Source of the DNA: Tenericutes bacterium HGW-Tenericutes-2
Lineage (GTDB): Bacteria > Bacillota_I > Bacilli_A > Acholeplasmatales > Acholeplasmataceae
Reading direction: 5' to 3'
DNA: 64,000 bases
Assembly (NCBI GenBank): GCA_002839095.1
Contig: PGXL01000006.1
Location: 62,001-126,000 of the forward strand
A program made the translations under genes and the position numbers. The notes beneath the pieces were generated by a model that worked only from the letters and a program-made list of their open reading frames with translations, was not told the DNA's origin and did not search any database. Of this stretch, positions 23,921 through 32,377 are shown piece by piece (within the stretch, counting starts at the first letter, position 1; the number at the start of each line of letters is the position of its first letter).

Positions 23921-24826
23921 ATGAAACTCGAATTACTCGCTGAAAAGCTTGGCTTTCAGCAAAAAGAAGGTACTTTTGTACGCACATTTTCAGGTTATGA
24001 AGCTAGTCTAGTCATGTATAAGGTTCCAGGGTCTTACGTGAAAATACCGATGGTACTCTTTGTCTTAAACAAATCCATCGATAAAGAAGATACAAAAGCT
24101 ATCATGAAAGCTTCGAAGCTAAGAGGTATTTTTAAGGAATCAGTTGCTTTAAAGGATAATGCAATCTTGATTCAACCAAGATTTAACAATAATGAAAAGT
24201 TTGATGCTTATGTCAACAAAATAGTTTCAACATTTGAAGACTTAAGACTAAAACAACTCGACTACTGTCCTTATTGCGGTGAAGGAGAAACTGATTCTAA
24301 AAGAATTCTTAAAGGTACTATCATTCATGTGCATGATCGTTGCGTCAAGGATTTTGTTGAAAAGGTTTCAACGCATCTAGAAACAGTTGGAAACTCCAAA
24401 GAAAATTTACTTAAGAGTATTATCTTCGCATTAATTGGTGGTTTTATTGGATTATTGCCATCGATAATTATATTATTTGCTACAGGATTTTATTCAGCAT
24501 GGCTTTTCCTACTCATTCCATTTGCTGCATTTTATGGATTTAAAAAGGGTGGCGCACAAAGAGGATCTTATGTGATGGTTATCATTGCTTTGATTTCATT
24601 TATACTTGCTCCTGGTTTTATGGCCTTCGCTTATTACTCTATGGCAATTGTGAATGAATTAACATTTGCAGAAGCTTTAGCTATTGATGAATTTAGAGCA
24701 GATTTTGTAACTGATATGATTATGTCTGTAGTGTTTACTGCATTAGCTGTTTTCTTTTCATGGAAGAAAATATACACACAAACACATGGTCAAATCAAAA
24801 AGGATATCAGCGAGCTTAAGGGATAA
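23921..24826 (+). CDS. Zinc-ribbon membrane protein of unknown function
   Basis: A protein of about 301 residues. Residues 1-100 form a soluble domain, then a CxxC-type knuckle 'YCPYCGE' (about residues 109-115) pairs with 'HVHDRC' about 20 residues later, a probable C-C-H-C metal site. Four hydrophobic spans follow (about 165-275). The protein ends in a short charged tail. I do not recognise the family; a membrane sensor or stress protein is possible. The ATG at 23921 has GGGAGGA 5 bases upstream; the ATG at 23909 lies before that site. It has its own promoter and terminator, so it is a single-gene unit. Confidence 0.75.
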   Translation: MKLELLAEKLGFQQKEGTFVRTFSGYEASLVMYKVPGSYVKIPMVLFVLNKSIDKEDTKAIMKASKLRGIFKESVALKDNAILIQPRFNNNEKFDAYVNKIVSTFEDLRLKQLDYCPYCGEGETDSKRILKGTIIHVHDRCVKDFVEKVSTHLETVGNSKENLLKSIIFALIGGFIGLLPSIIILFATGFYSAWLFLLIPFAAFYGFKKGGAQRGSYVMVIIALISFILAPGFMAFAYYSMAIVNELTFAEALAIDEFRADFVTDMIMSVVFTALAVFFSWKKIYTQTHGQIKKDISELKG

Positions 24827-24831
24827 AATAT

Positions 24832-24856
24832 AACCACCTATTTGGTGGTTTTCTTT
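24832..24856 (+). terminator. Terminator after the zinc-ribbon gene
   Basis: AACCACC (24832-24838) pairs with GGTGGTT (24844-24850) across a 5-base loop, followed by TTCTTTTC. Confidence 0.85.
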
Positions 24857-24949
24857 TCATATGAATAAAATAAATAGACAAATCATTAACAGTGCAATTC
24901 AAGTCAAGATTTAAATTTCACTCTACTTTAAAATGAAGGTGGTGATCAG

Positions 24950-25810
24950 ATGAAAAAGGAAATAACCGTACAAATTCAAATCTATATAGAAAAAAACATA
25001 ACTAAACCCATCACACTCCAAAAGCTATCAAAGGCTCTAAACTACTCTCCTTATTACATCTCAAGAGTATTCAAAGAAATTACTGGCCAAAACATCTTTG
25101 ATTACATTAGAAAAATAAGGCTAACACATGCAGCGAAGATCTTAAGAGATCAAGATGTTAAGGTATTGGATGTTGCTATTGATTTCATGTTTGACTCTCA
25201 CGAAGGGTTTACACGTGCCTTTTCTAAGACATTTGATATTACACCAAAATCCTATCAGCTATCACCTCAGCCAATCCAATACTTCACTCCGTATTTGATT
25301 GAAATCGAAAAGAAAGAGGAAATTAAAATGGAAGCAAAACCAATTTTTGTACAAATTATCGAAAGACCAAAAAGAAAAGCTATTATCAAAAGAGCAAAAA
25401 CAGCAACTGAATACTTTACCTACTGTGAAGAAGTAGGATGTGACGTTTGGGGAATGCTAACAAGCGTTAAGGAAGCGTTAAATGAGCCAATGGGTATTTG
25501 GCTACCTAAATCCTTAATTAAGCCTAATACATCCTTATATGTTCAAGGTGTTGAGGTACCAGAGAATTATCAAGGAATTGTACCTGAAGGCTTTGACATC
25601 ATTGATCTACCAGCGTGTGAACTTGTCATTTTTCAAGGCGAACCCTATGATGATCAAGATTTTAGATCTCAAATTGGCTTTGTTATGGAATCGATTGAGA
25701 AATATAATCCAGCAGTATACGGTTTCTCATATGACCCAAATGGTTATAGATTCCAATATGAGCCTCAAGGATATAGAGGATATATCGAAGGAAGAGTTAT
25801 TCATAGATGA
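24950..25810 (+). CDS. AraC-family regulator with GyrI-like effector domain
   Basis: A 286-residue protein. Residues 1-105 hold the double helix-turn-helix of AraC regulators ('ITLQKLSKALNYSPYYISRVFKEITGQNIFDYIRKIRL' and 'VAIDFMFDSHEGFTRAFSKTFDITPKSYQ'). Residues 125-285 are a GyrI/SoxS-type small-molecule-binding domain ('QPIFVQIIERPKRKAIIKRA...YRGYIEGRVIHR'-like). Such regulators respond to drugs or organic cations. GGTGGTGATC precedes the ATG. It is flanked by terminators and no efflux gene is adjacent, so its targets lie elsewhere. Confidence 0.88.
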   Translation: MKKEITVQIQIYIEKNITKPITLQKLSKALNYSPYYISRVFKEITGQNIFDYIRKIRLTHAAKILRDQDVKVLDVAIDFMFDSHEGFTRAFSKTFDITPKSYQLSPQPIQYFTPYLIEIEKKEEIKMEAKPIFVQIIERPKRKAIIKRAKTATEYFTYCEEVGCDVWGMLTSVKEALNEPMGIWLPKSLIKPNTSLYVQGVEVPENYQGIVPEGFDIIDLPACELVIFQGEPYDDQDFRSQIGFVMESIEKYNPAVYGFSYDPNGYRFQYEPQGYRGYIEGRVIHR

Positions 25811-25823
25811 TAGTTTATAGTTT

Positions 25824-25877
25824 AAGTAGAGACATCTTGTTTCTACTTTTTTTTTTTAGTAGCTATATTTGCTACTT
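25824..25877 (+). terminator. Terminator (double hairpin) after the AraC-type gene
   Basis: AAGTAGA (25824-25830) pairs with TCTACTT (25842-25848), extended inside by AC/GT, and is followed by a run of eleven T residues. A second hairpin, AGTAGC-TATATTT-GCTACT, follows at 25858-25876. Confidence 0.88.
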
Positions 25878-25915
25878 GATTATTTCAAAATCAATACTTT
25901 AAATCTAAACCACTA

Positions 25916-25924
25916 TGCTATAAT
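25916..25924 (+). promoter_or_regulatory. Extended -10 promoter of the lipoprotein operon
   Basis: TGCTATAAT at 25916-25924 is a TGnTATAAT extended -10 element 35 bases before the lipoprotein start. The -35 region is weak, which is usual for this promoter class. Confidence 0.55.
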
Positions 25925-25959
25925 AAAAATAATCAATATCGAACGCTTTGGAGGGGAAA

Positions 25960-27258
25960 ATGAAGAAATTACTAATATTATTTGTATTTTTATTAGGTGC
26001 TATAATGCTATCTAGCTGTAACAATGCAAGCGATTTTGTATTTAGAAACAAAACCAAACAAACAAAAGCAGAAATTCAAGAAAAAATGTTATTCTACTCA
26101 AATCATTTGCTATCGACTATCGATGAAACCTTAAGTCAAAACATGCATTTAAATAGTGAATATATAGAGGAACCAGAAGAAGAAATACCATATATCTATA
26201 GAGAAAATCTACCACCACAATATGACTATCCATATAATCCAGATATACCTGATCCAGAGTTTATATACCATTCAGCTGAAGCCTTAAATCTATACTATGA
26301 AACATTAAATCTTTGCGATGATTTTGAAGAAGATGTATTTTGTACGATTGAGCAGGAAGAGTTTGATCTTTACATCAAAGTTAAGCTTGAAGAAGATGAA
26401 TTATTTATTGAAGCTTACCGATATGATTCATATTCATACTTTAATACGAAGTATAGCTTTGTAAACACAGAGTTCATGTATTTAAATTTGATCGATGAGA
26501 AGGTTTATCTAGAGGTTGTTAGAGATAATCAACAAAAATCGGGTGACAATGAAATACACGATGTTTTTTATGATGTTTATTATGAATCAGGAGATATGTT
26601 TAACATCAGTGTGAATATGAAAATGGATGCTGATGTTTACTATCAGAAATTTTTAAAATCTGCAAAAAGTGTCTTTTTGTTCTCGAATTCGGAAGAAGGT
26701 AAAGGCTTTAACTATACAGATTCCGAAAATAGTATTTTCCATTCCGTAAGTTATGATGCAAATGGAGATATTAGAGGTATATATTTAGTTTACGGATATC
26801 ACAATCCTCAATTCAAATTTTTCTATTTCCCAAACAATTTCTTAGAAGATGTTCAGTTGACATGGAATCTATTTGATGTTGCTGGATGGGATCGTGTGGT
26901 TTTAAATGAATACGGTCATGATCAGATATTCAATGGAGAAACAGAGGTACTTCAAGATTTTTCAACGCTTTTTGAAGTTTATCCAGAACTATCTACAGCA
27001 ACAACCTATATCTTTATGGATAAAGAAAATGTCACTCAAGATATTATTGACCTTTCACGTTATGGTCTATCATTTGATTTCATTACGTTAGAAAAAGTCA
27101 ATAGCGATTTATTTTTTCTACATATAAATCATGTAAGTATCCTTGAAGATTATGGCTTTGATGAAGATATGTCAATAAATAAACAAAAGCTATTGGATTT
27201 ATTCCCATACTTTGCTGATGAGACTATAGTTGCTGAATTATTCAATAAAATGGGGTGA
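25960..27258 (+). CDS. Acidic surface lipoprotein of unknown function
   Basis: A protein of about 432 residues with a bacterial lipoprotein signal: basic start, hydrophobic core 'LLILFVFLLGAIML' and lipobox LSSC, with Cys at about residue 21. The mature protein is rich in Glu, Asp, Tyr and Phe ('YIEEPEEEIPYIYRENLPPQYDYPYNPDIPDPEF'), so it is strongly acidic. I see no catalytic motif and cannot name a family. The true start is the ATG at 25960, after GGAGGGG. A small membrane protein gene follows 5 bases later and is probably its partner. Confidence 0.78.
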   Translation: MKKLLILFVFLLGAIMLSSCNNASDFVFRNKTKQTKAEIQEKMLFYSNHLLSTIDETLSQNMHLNSEYIEEPEEEIPYIYRENLPPQYDYPYNPDIPDPEFIYHSAEALNLYYETLNLCDDFEEDVFCTIEQEEFDLYIKVKLEEDELFIEAYRYDSYSYFNTKYSFVNTEFMYLNLIDEKVYLEVVRDNQQKSGDNEIHDVFYDVYYESGDMFNISVNMKMDADVYYQKFLKSAKSVFLFSNSEEGKGFNYTDSENSIFHSVSYDANGDIRGIYLVYGYHNPQFKFFYFPNNFLEDVQLTWNLFDVAGWDRVVLNEYGHDQIFNGETEVLQDFSTLFEVYPELSTATTYIFMDKENVTQDIIDLSRYGLSFDFITLEKVNSDLFFLHINHVSILEDYGFDEDMSINKQKLLDLFPYFADETIVAELFNKMG

Positions 27259-27263
27259 AATCA

Positions 27264-27677
27264 ATGAGTATGTATAAGAAATTAATTAGTTTTTTTGGAG
27301 AAAAGATTAGAGCTTCATACAAGAAATATATAGATCGATGGGAAAAAAAGAAAAGAAAGAAACTAGGCGATAGAGGATTTCTAGAGAAATATAGTTTCAA
27401 TGATAAGTTCTATATTAAGCAAGGAAAGTACATGTATCCTCTCTTTGCAGTTTCATTCTTAATGATTGGTATCATTAGATACAAATTATACATAGAGAAT
27501 GGAGAATCTATTCATCAATTTGTTGCAGTCAGTTCTTCAATATGTGGACTCTTTTGGACGCTATATGCGATTTTCGGATATAAGGTTCGTTTTGACTACA
27601 TTGAAAATAAATATAAATTATGGGAGTTAGAACTGAATGAATTAAATAAAAGTCAAGTTGATAATCAGCTATTATGA
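27264..27677 (+). CDS. Two-span membrane protein of unknown function
   Basis: A protein of about 137 residues with a strongly basic N-terminal 45 residues ('YIDRWEKKKRKKLGDRG') and two transmembrane helices ('MYPLFAVSFLMIGIIRYKL' and 'FVAVSSSICGLFWTLYAIFGY'). It ends in an acidic helix. GGGGTGA lies 6 bases before the ATG at 27264. It follows the acidic lipoprotein gene closely, and the opposite charges of the two proteins could support binding, but they would face opposite sides of the membrane if the basic part is cytosolic. No family is recognised. Confidence 0.65.
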   Translation: MSMYKKLISFFGEKIRASYKKYIDRWEKKKRKKLGDRGFLEKYSFNDKFYIKQGKYMYPLFAVSFLMIGIIRYKLYIENGESIHQFVAVSSSICGLFWTLYAIFGYKVRFDYIENKYKLWELELNELNKSQVDNQLL

Positions 27678-27714
27678 TAATAGTCTCAAATATGTATAGG
27701 AGGTGCTATTCAAG

Positions 27715-28227
27715 ATGAATATCAATCTAAAAATTGTAAAAGAAGAAGAAAAAGAAATACTTAGAAATCTACTTGAGAAATATGAATACGAGTTTTCTAA
27801 ATATACTAAACAAGATGTAAATCATTTAGGTCTATATGGATATTCCTACCTAGATTATTATTGGACAGAAAAAAATAGATGGGCTTATTTCATTATAGTA
27901 GATGAAAAACTTGCTGGATTTGTAATGGTTATTGATCTACCAGAAGTCAATGATCGATCAACTGATTTTCAAATGGCTGAATTCTTTATTCTTCATAAAT
28001 ATAGAAGAATGAATGTAGGTAAAAAGGCAGTATTTGAAATCTTTAGTAAGCATCAAGGAGATTGGCAGCTTAAGGTTCATCCAGAGAATAAAACATCCAT
28101 TCATTTTTGGACAAATGTAATCGATGAGTATACCAATGGAAAATATGAAATGATCGAGAGTTATCCAAATACGGAATATGACGATAACACATTAGGTAAC
28201 ATCTATTTCTTTAATACAAAAAAATAA
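27715..28227 (+). CDS. GNAT family acetyltransferase
   Basis: A 170-residue acetyltransferase. The conserved acetyl-CoA segment is 'EFFILHKYRRMNVGKKAVFEIF' (about residues 87-108), in which RxxNxG replaces the usual QxxGxG/A. 'WAYFIIVDEKLAGFVMVID' forms the preceding strands, and 'WQLKVHPENKTSIHFW' matches the family's C-terminal Asn-x-x-(A/S)-x-x-F/Y region. The substrate is unknown. AGGAGG stands 11 bases before the ATG at 27715. Confidence 0.82.
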   Translation: MNINLKIVKEEEKEILRNLLEKYEYEFSKYTKQDVNHLGLYGYSYLDYYWTEKNRWAYFIIVDEKLAGFVMVIDLPEVNDRSTDFQMAEFFILHKYRRMNVGKKAVFEIFSKHQGDWQLKVHPENKTSIHFWTNVIDEYTNGKYEMIESYPNTEYDDNTLGNIYFFNTKK

Positions 28228-28231
28228 ACAA

Positions 28232-28262
28232 AAGGCAGATCCTCTCGGGTCTGCCTTCATTT
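28232..28262 (+). terminator. Bidirectional terminator between GNAT gene and rib operon
   Basis: AAGGCAGATCC (28232-28242) pairs with GGGTCTGCCTT (28247-28257) around TCTC, with one T-G wobble. T-rich DNA follows on the plus strand, and A-rich DNA on the other side serves the convergent rib operon. Confidence 0.88.
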
Positions 28263-28284
28263 TTAAATGATTTGTATTTTTAAG

Positions 28285-28746
28285 TTATAAAGACTTTAAC
28301 AAATTCACCATTTCAATTGCAGTAACGGCTGCTTCAAATCCTTTATTACCAGCCTTTGTTCCTGCTCTTTCAATTGCTTGTTCAATGCTATCAGTTGTTA
28401 AAACTCCAAAGATCACTGGTACTTCAGTTTCAAGTGATACATGAGCTACCCCTTTAGTCACTTCATTTGCTACATAGTCAAAATGAGGAGTGTTTCCTCT
28501 AATGACTGCACCTAAACAGATGACTGCATCATAGTTTTTTGATTTCGCTATTTTTTTAGCAACCAATGGTATTTCAAATGCACCTGGTACCCAAGTGACA
28601 TCAATTGAGTCTTCGGTTGCTCCATGACGTAGTAATGCATCCTTTGCACCTTCAAGTAGCTTTGATCCGATAAACTCATTGAATCTACCAACAACGATAT
28701 TAAATTTTGCACCCTTTACAATTAAATTTCCTTCGAATGTTTTCAT
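28285..28746 (-). CDS. ribH: 6,7-dimethyl-8-ribityllumazine synthase
   Basis: A 153-residue lumazine synthase, the usual length. It condenses 5-amino-6-ribitylamino-uracil with 3,4-dihydroxy-2-butanone 4-phosphate. Landmarks are 'VVGRFNEFI' (substrate loop), '[16 protein letters not shown]' (about residues 50-65), '[21 protein letters not shown]' (catalytic His at about 88) and '[26 protein letters not shown]'. It is the last gene of the operon, starting 4 bases after ribBA, with AAAGGAG upstream. Confidence 0.98.
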   Translation of the reverse strand: MKTFEGNLIVKGAKFNIVVGRFNEFIGSKLLEGAKDALLRHGATEDSIDVTWVPGAFEIPLVAKKIAKSKNYDAVICLGAVIRGNTPHFDYVANEVTKGVAHVSLETEVPVIFGVLTTDSIEQAIERAGTKAGNKGFEAAVTAIEMVNLLKSL

Positions 28747-28750
28747 TATT

Positions 28751-29953
28751 TTATTTCTCCTTTATATTGAGCATATGCCCTAATTTTTCTTTTTTAGTTG
28801 ATAAGTATGATTGATTGACTTCGTTATGATTCATTTGGATAGGAACTCTTTCAACAATCTCTATTCCATATCCGGATAACCCATGTATTTTTCTTGGGTT
28901 ATTCGTAATTAATTTAATCTTTCTAACATTTAAATCGCTTAGGATTTGTGCACCGATTCCATAATCTCTCATATCCTCAGGAAATCCTAATGCTAGGTTT
29001 GCTTCCACGGTATCCATACCTTGGTCTTGAAGAGCATATGCTTTAATCTTATTAATTAAACCAATGCCACGTCCTTCTTGACGCATATAAAGTAGAATGC
29101 CTTTACCTTCTTGAGTAATCATATCTAATGCTCTACCTAGTTGATCCCCGCAATCACAACGTTTAGATGCGAATGCATCTCCTGTTAAGCATTCAGAGTG
29201 AACTCTCACTAATATAGTATCAGTTTCTTTGATATCCCCTTTAACAAGTGCTACATGGTGTTCTTTAGTTAAAACATTTTCAAATCCGATAATTCTAAAA
29301 TCTCCATGATGTGTAGGCATTGATGCTTCAGCAGCTCTTTTCACATATTGATCTTGTTTTCTACGATAAGCGATTAGGGATGCGATTGTAATCATTTTAA
29401 GCTGATGCTTTTTAGCATAAATCTCTAAATCAGGTACTCTAGCCATTGTTCCATCATCCTTCATAATTTCACAGATGACTCCAGCAGGTTTCAGTCCTGC
29501 TAGTCTAGCTAAATCTACAGAAGCTTCTGTATGTCCTGCACGCTTTAATACACCACCATCCATAGCTACCAAAGGGAAGATGTGACCTGGCTTTTTAAAA
29601 TCAAATCTTGTTGATTTCTCATCCATTACCTTTTGAATCGTTAAGCTTCGCTCGTAAGCTGAAATACCTGTTGTAGAATCCTTTGCATCGATTGATACTG
29701 TAAAAGCAGTATGATAAGTATCTGTATTTTCGCTAACCATCGCGTAAAATCCCAATCTCTTTGCATGCTTTTCCTCAAGAGGTATACATATTAACCCGCG
29801 TCCATGTGTCGCCATGAAATTAATAGCCTCTGGTGTAGCATGCTCAGCAGCCATTAATAGGTCTCCTTCATTTTCACGGTCTTCATCATCAACGACGATG
29901 ACCATTTTGCCGATTTTTATATCGGCAATTGCTTCTTCAATTGTGTTAAACAT
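28751..29953 (-). CDS. ribBA: Bifunctional 3,4-dihydroxy-2-butanone-4-phosphate synthase/GTP cyclohydrolase II
   Basis: A 400-residue fusion. The N-terminal RibB half (about residues 1-200) shows '[13 protein letters not shown]' and '[10 protein letters not shown]' for ribulose-5-phosphate conversion, and '[14 protein letters not shown]'. The C-terminal RibA half shows the zinc ligands '[15 protein letters not shown]' and '[16 protein letters not shown]' for GTP ring opening. It therefore feeds both branches of riboflavin synthesis. I prefer the second ATG (29953), with AAAGGAG 7 bases upstream; the ATG at 29959 is too close to that site. Confidence 0.97.
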   Translation of the reverse strand: MFNTIEEAIADIKIGKMVIVVDDEDRENEGDLLMAAEHATPEAINFMATHGRGLICIPLEEKHAKRLGFYAMVSENTDTYHTAFTVSIDAKDSTTGISAYERSLTIQKVMDEKSTRFDFKKPGHIFPLVAMDGGVLKRAGHTEASVDLARLAGLKPAGVICEIMKDDGTMARVPDLEIYAKKHQLKMITIASLIAYRRKQDQYVKRAAEASMPTHHGDFRIIGFENVLTKEHHVALVKGDIKETDTILVRVHSECLTGDAFASKRCDCGDQLGRALDMITQEGKGILLYMRQEGRGIGLINKIKAYALQDQGMDTVEANLALGFPEDMRDYGIGAQILSDLNVRKIKLITNNPRKIHGLSGYGIEIVERVPIQMNHNEVNQSYLSTKKEKLGHMLNIKEK

Positions 29954-29965
29954 TTTCATTCTCCT

Positions 29966-30601
29966 TTAAAATCCGTATTTTTTTAAACTTTCTAAAGTTA
30001 TTCCAGTTTCAGTTTTTTTCGATAAAAGCTTTTCAACGTATTTCCCGATTAGGTCACATTCTAAATTGACTAAATCGCCAACTCTTTTATCAAGTAATGT
30101 AGTATCTTTTTTTGTGTAAGGGATAATCGATACTGAAAATCCTTGTTCATCAATCTTTACAACTGTTAAGCTAATACCATCAATAGCGATACTGCCTTGT
30201 TCAATCATGTAGTTTAATACATGCTTTGGTGCATTAATATAAACTAAAGTAGCAAAATCTAGCTTTGACATGGATCGAATGGTTCCAACATCATCAATAT
30301 GTCCACTAACCATATGTCCACCTAATCTATCACCTAATTGCATCGCACGCTCTAAATTGACTTCACTTCCAATTTTTAAGCTTTGAATGGTTGTTCTATT
30401 TAATGTTTCATTCATCACATCTACCGAAAATCCATTTTTTAAAATTTCAGTGACTGTTAAGCATACCCCATTTGTAGATATACTATCTCCAAGCTTTGTA
30501 TCCTTTAATACTTTACTTGCTTCTATAGATAAAGTTGCACTTAATGGTCCCTTTTTAATTGATTTAATCGTTCCGATTTCTTCAATAATGCCTGTAAACA
30601 T
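29966..30601 (-). CDS. ribE: Riboflavin synthase, alpha subunit
   Basis: A 211-residue protein made of two repeated lumazine-binding barrels, each opening with a '[12 protein letters not shown]'- or 'HVDDVGTI'-like strand ('[15 protein letters not shown]' in the second). It converts two lumazines to one riboflavin and one pyrimidine precursor. It is the first gene of the operon, with AAAGGAGG before the ATG, downstream of the FMN riboswitch. The expected ribD is not between the riboswitch and ribE. Confidence 0.97.
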   Translation of the reverse strand: MFTGIIEEIGTIKSIKKGPLSATLSIEASKVLKDTKLGDSISTNGVCLTVTEILKNGFSVDVMNETLNRTTIQSLKIGSEVNLERAMQLGDRLGGHMVSGHIDDVGTIRSMSKLDFATLVYINAPKHVLNYMIEQGSIAIDGISLTVVKIDEQGFSVSIIPYTKKDTTLLDKRVGDLVNLECDLIGKYVEKLLSKKTETGITLESLKKYGF

Positions 30602-30637
30602 AGGTAATCCTCCTTTAATTCTTGGTATTTTAATAAC

Positions 30638-30668
30638 AAAAAATGCTCTAAATATAGATTCAGAGCAT
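30638..30668 (-). terminator. Riboswitch expression platform: intrinsic terminator
   Basis: On the minus strand ATGCTCT (30668-30662) pairs with AGAGCAT (30649-30643), with partly paired inner bases, followed by TTTTTG. It lies between the aptamer and ribE and is the expected FMN-dependent transcription terminator. Confidence 0.85.
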
Positions 30669-30711
30669 CAAAAAGAGTTAAAGCAACGAAAAAAAGTAAT
30701 CGTATACCTTA

Positions 30712-30818
30712 GTTTTCTTCTCCCATCCAGACTTTACTGTCGGTGTAGGAATTGAACCTACTCAGCTTGCGCTCGCGGACTATACCGCCGGTCGGGAATT
30801 ACACCCTGCCCTGAAGAA
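30712..30818 (-). ncRNA. FMN riboswitch (RFN element)
   Basis: The minus strand carries the conserved blocks in order: GGGCAGGGTG, AATTCCCGACCGGCGGTA, AGTCCGCGAGC, a GTAGGTTCAATTCCTAC helix, CCGACAGTAAAGTCTGGATG and GGAGAAGA. This matches the RFN consensus closely, including the six-helix junction core. FMN binding should favour the terminator at 30638-30668 and switch off ribE-ribBA-ribH. Confidence 0.97.
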
Positions 30819-30835
30819 TATTAAATTACGCAACT

Positions 30836-30864
30836 ATATTAACATGAAAGAATAATTAATACAA
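30836..30864 (-). promoter_or_regulatory. Promoter of the rib operon
   Basis: On the minus strand TTGTAT (30864-30859) and TAATAT (30841-30836) are 17 bp apart and lie just upstream of the FMN aptamer. Confidence 0.65.
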
Positions 30865-30947
30865 GTAATGTTATCATCACTAGGTATTTTTTGAAATAAC
30901 ATTGGATGAACACAATGAAAAGTTCAAAATCAAATTTAGGCAACATT

Positions 30948-31020
30948 TGCACTAATCGAATTAACTAAAGTGCAAAAACTGCACCTAACGATTGACAAAA
31001 AGTGCAATAAAGAATATCAT
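30948..31020 (+). promoter_or_regulatory. Promoter with repeated GTGCA sites before the HTH-nucleotidyltransferase gene
   Basis: TTGACA (30992-30997) and TATCAT (31015-31020) are 17 bp apart. GTGCA boxes occur at 30948-30952 (inverted), 30970-30974, 30980-30984 (inverted) and 31002-31006, the last inside the promoter spacer. The middle two form the dyad GTGCA-AAAAC-TGCAC. This suggests autoregulation by the HTH domain of the encoded protein. Confidence 0.6.
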
Positions 31021-31040
31021 ATAACTGGGTGGTGATACAA

Positions 31041-31511
31041 GTGACAATAAAAGAATTGAGAAAATCTTTAGGTTTAACTCAAAAAGAAGTAGCACAAATT
31101 GTTAAAATTCCTTTAAGAACATACAAAAATTATGAAAATGACTCGGATAAAACAACTTCAATCAAATATGAATACATTCAAAAAGCACTAGAGGAATATG
31201 GTAGGATTGATGAAGAAAAAGGGGTATTAACGCTAGAAAGAATAAAAAATGTCATACATTCCGTATTGCAGAATTATGAAATTGAATATTGTTACTTATT
31301 TGGATCATATGCCAAAAACAGTGCAAATGAAAAAAGTGATGTTGATCTGCTTATATCAACAAAAATATCAGGGCTTGAATTTTTTGGTCTAGTGGAGGAA
31401 CTTAGAAATACATTAAAAAAGAAAATTGATTTACTCACCTTAGATCAATTAAAGGATAATCAAGCATTGCTTAATGAAATATTAAAGGATGGTATCAAGC
31501 TTTATAGATAA
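31041..31511 (+). CDS. XRE-type HTH fused to a minimal nucleotidyltransferase (MNT-like antitoxin)
   Basis: A 156-residue two-domain protein. Residues 1-55 are an XRE helix-turn-helix ('LRKSLGLTQKEVAQIVKIPLRTYKNYEN'). Residues 70-156 are a minimal nucleotidyltransferase with 'YLFGSYAKNSANEKSDVDLLI' (GSxx...SDxD) and a third acidic residue in 'KKKIDLLT'. MNT proteins pair with HEPN RNases as toxin-antitoxin systems in which the MNT adds AMP groups to HEPN. The expected HEPN frame follows but is broken. The GTG at 31041 follows GGTGGTGAT; GTG 31029 is the alternative. Confidence 0.82.
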   Translation: MTIKELRKSLGLTQKEVAQIVKIPLRTYKNYENDSDKTTSIKYEYIQKALEEYGRIDEEKGVLTLERIKNVIHSVLQNYEIEYCYLFGSYAKNSANEKSDVDLLISTKISGLEFFGLVEELRNTLKKKIDLLTLDQLKDNQALLNEILKDGIKLYR

Positions 31512-31680
31512 TATTAAAGATGATCAATTCTACGCTAAAAAAATACTCGATGACAAGTAATTAATCGTACAGTAAAAAAACGATATTAATGAATTAGAGT
31601 ATGTTTTATTAGATATTATCGAAAAACAAGTCTTTTCATTCTCAGCTTATGGGAGTTTTATAACATTTCATAAATTATAA
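31512..31680 (+). pseudogene. Decayed HEPN-like toxin gene
   Basis: Reading on past the MNT gene in the adjacent frame (from about 31507) gives 'IDNIKDDQFYAKKILDDK', a close fit to the start of DUF86/HEPN toxins ('...DxxYLEKILEDI...'). Stops follow, with a further 'INELEYVLLDIIEKQVFSFSAYGSF' segment that could be the decayed remainder. No intact start, domain or RX4-6H motif is left. The antitoxin-like gene has therefore outlived its partner. Confidence 0.55.
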
Positions 31681-31762
31681 AGAAATCAAACAAGGTTTAA
31701 ATATCAATACATGATATAATAATTAATGCAACAAAAATATTTCATACATTCGGGGATTAACT

Positions 31763-32323
31763 ATGAAAACTACAGAGAAAAAGATTTTACTTGCAGCAAC
31801 TAAACTATTTTCTGAATACGGATATTCAGGAGTATCAACTAAAAAAATTGCTGAACATGCTGGTGTGAATGAGCTCACACTCTTTCGTTTATTCAAAACA
31901 AAAGCCAATCTTTTACAATCAGTCATTAGGTATTTCGCATATGAAGGAAATATCGTTGAAAAGATTTCACATGATATAACAGGAGATATAAAAAAAGATA
32001 TTCAAATATTTGCAGATGTCTACTACATGTTTCTAGAAAACAATATTAAGATGTATAAGATTCAGATTCGTGAAATTGATGAAGAGGGTATTAGATTTAC
32101 AAACTCTATTGACTATACAGAGTTTATGAAGGAGTATTTCGTTAAACAAGTAGCATTAGGGAAATTCAAGGGAGACCCTTTCTTGGTTGCTACAAGCATT
32201 GTATCCATGATCATGGGAATATTTACCCTCAAGGTCTTTGCTCCTGATATTTATCATGGAACGGACTTTAGGCTACTTATTAACAGATTTGTAGAAGATA
32301 TTGCTAGACTTTATTGCGCTTAA
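31763..32323 (+). CDS. TetR/AcrR family regulator of the acetoacetate operon
   Basis: A 186-residue TetR protein with helix-turn-helix 'GYSGVSTKKIAEHAGVNELTLFRLFKTKANLLQSVI' (about residues 19-54) and a helical ligand domain. A TGATATAAT extended -10 lies at 31714-31722. It is the nearest regulator to the CoA-transferase operon, whose promoter carries a TetR-type dyad 82 bases after this gene. I infer that it represses that operon and is relieved by a short-chain acyl-CoA or acid. Confidence 0.88.
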   Translation: MKTTEKKILLAATKLFSEYGYSGVSTKKIAEHAGVNELTLFRLFKTKANLLQSVIRYFAYEGNIVEKISHDITGDIKKDIQIFADVYYMFLENNIKMYKIQIREIDEEGIRFTNSIDYTEFMKEYFVKQVALGKFKGDPFLVATSIVSMIMGIFTLKVFAPDIYHGTDFRLLINRFVEDIARLYCA

Positions 32324-32327
32324 CAAG

Positions 32328-32357
32328 GACTACTTTCGAAAGTAGTTCTTTTTTTTA
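32328..32357 (+). terminator. Terminator after the TetR gene
   Basis: GACTACTTTCGAAAGTAGTTC (32328-32348) is a near-perfect dyad with a TCGA turn, followed by a run of T residues. Confidence 0.9.
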
Positions 32358-32377
32358 TTTTTTTTTCATGAAAACGC

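Noticed and set aside
30745-30790. tRNA-like T-arm sequence (GGTTCAATTCC) on the minus strand
   Set aside because: It lies inside the FMN riboswitch and belongs to one of its conserved helices; no cloverleaf or CCA end surrounds it.
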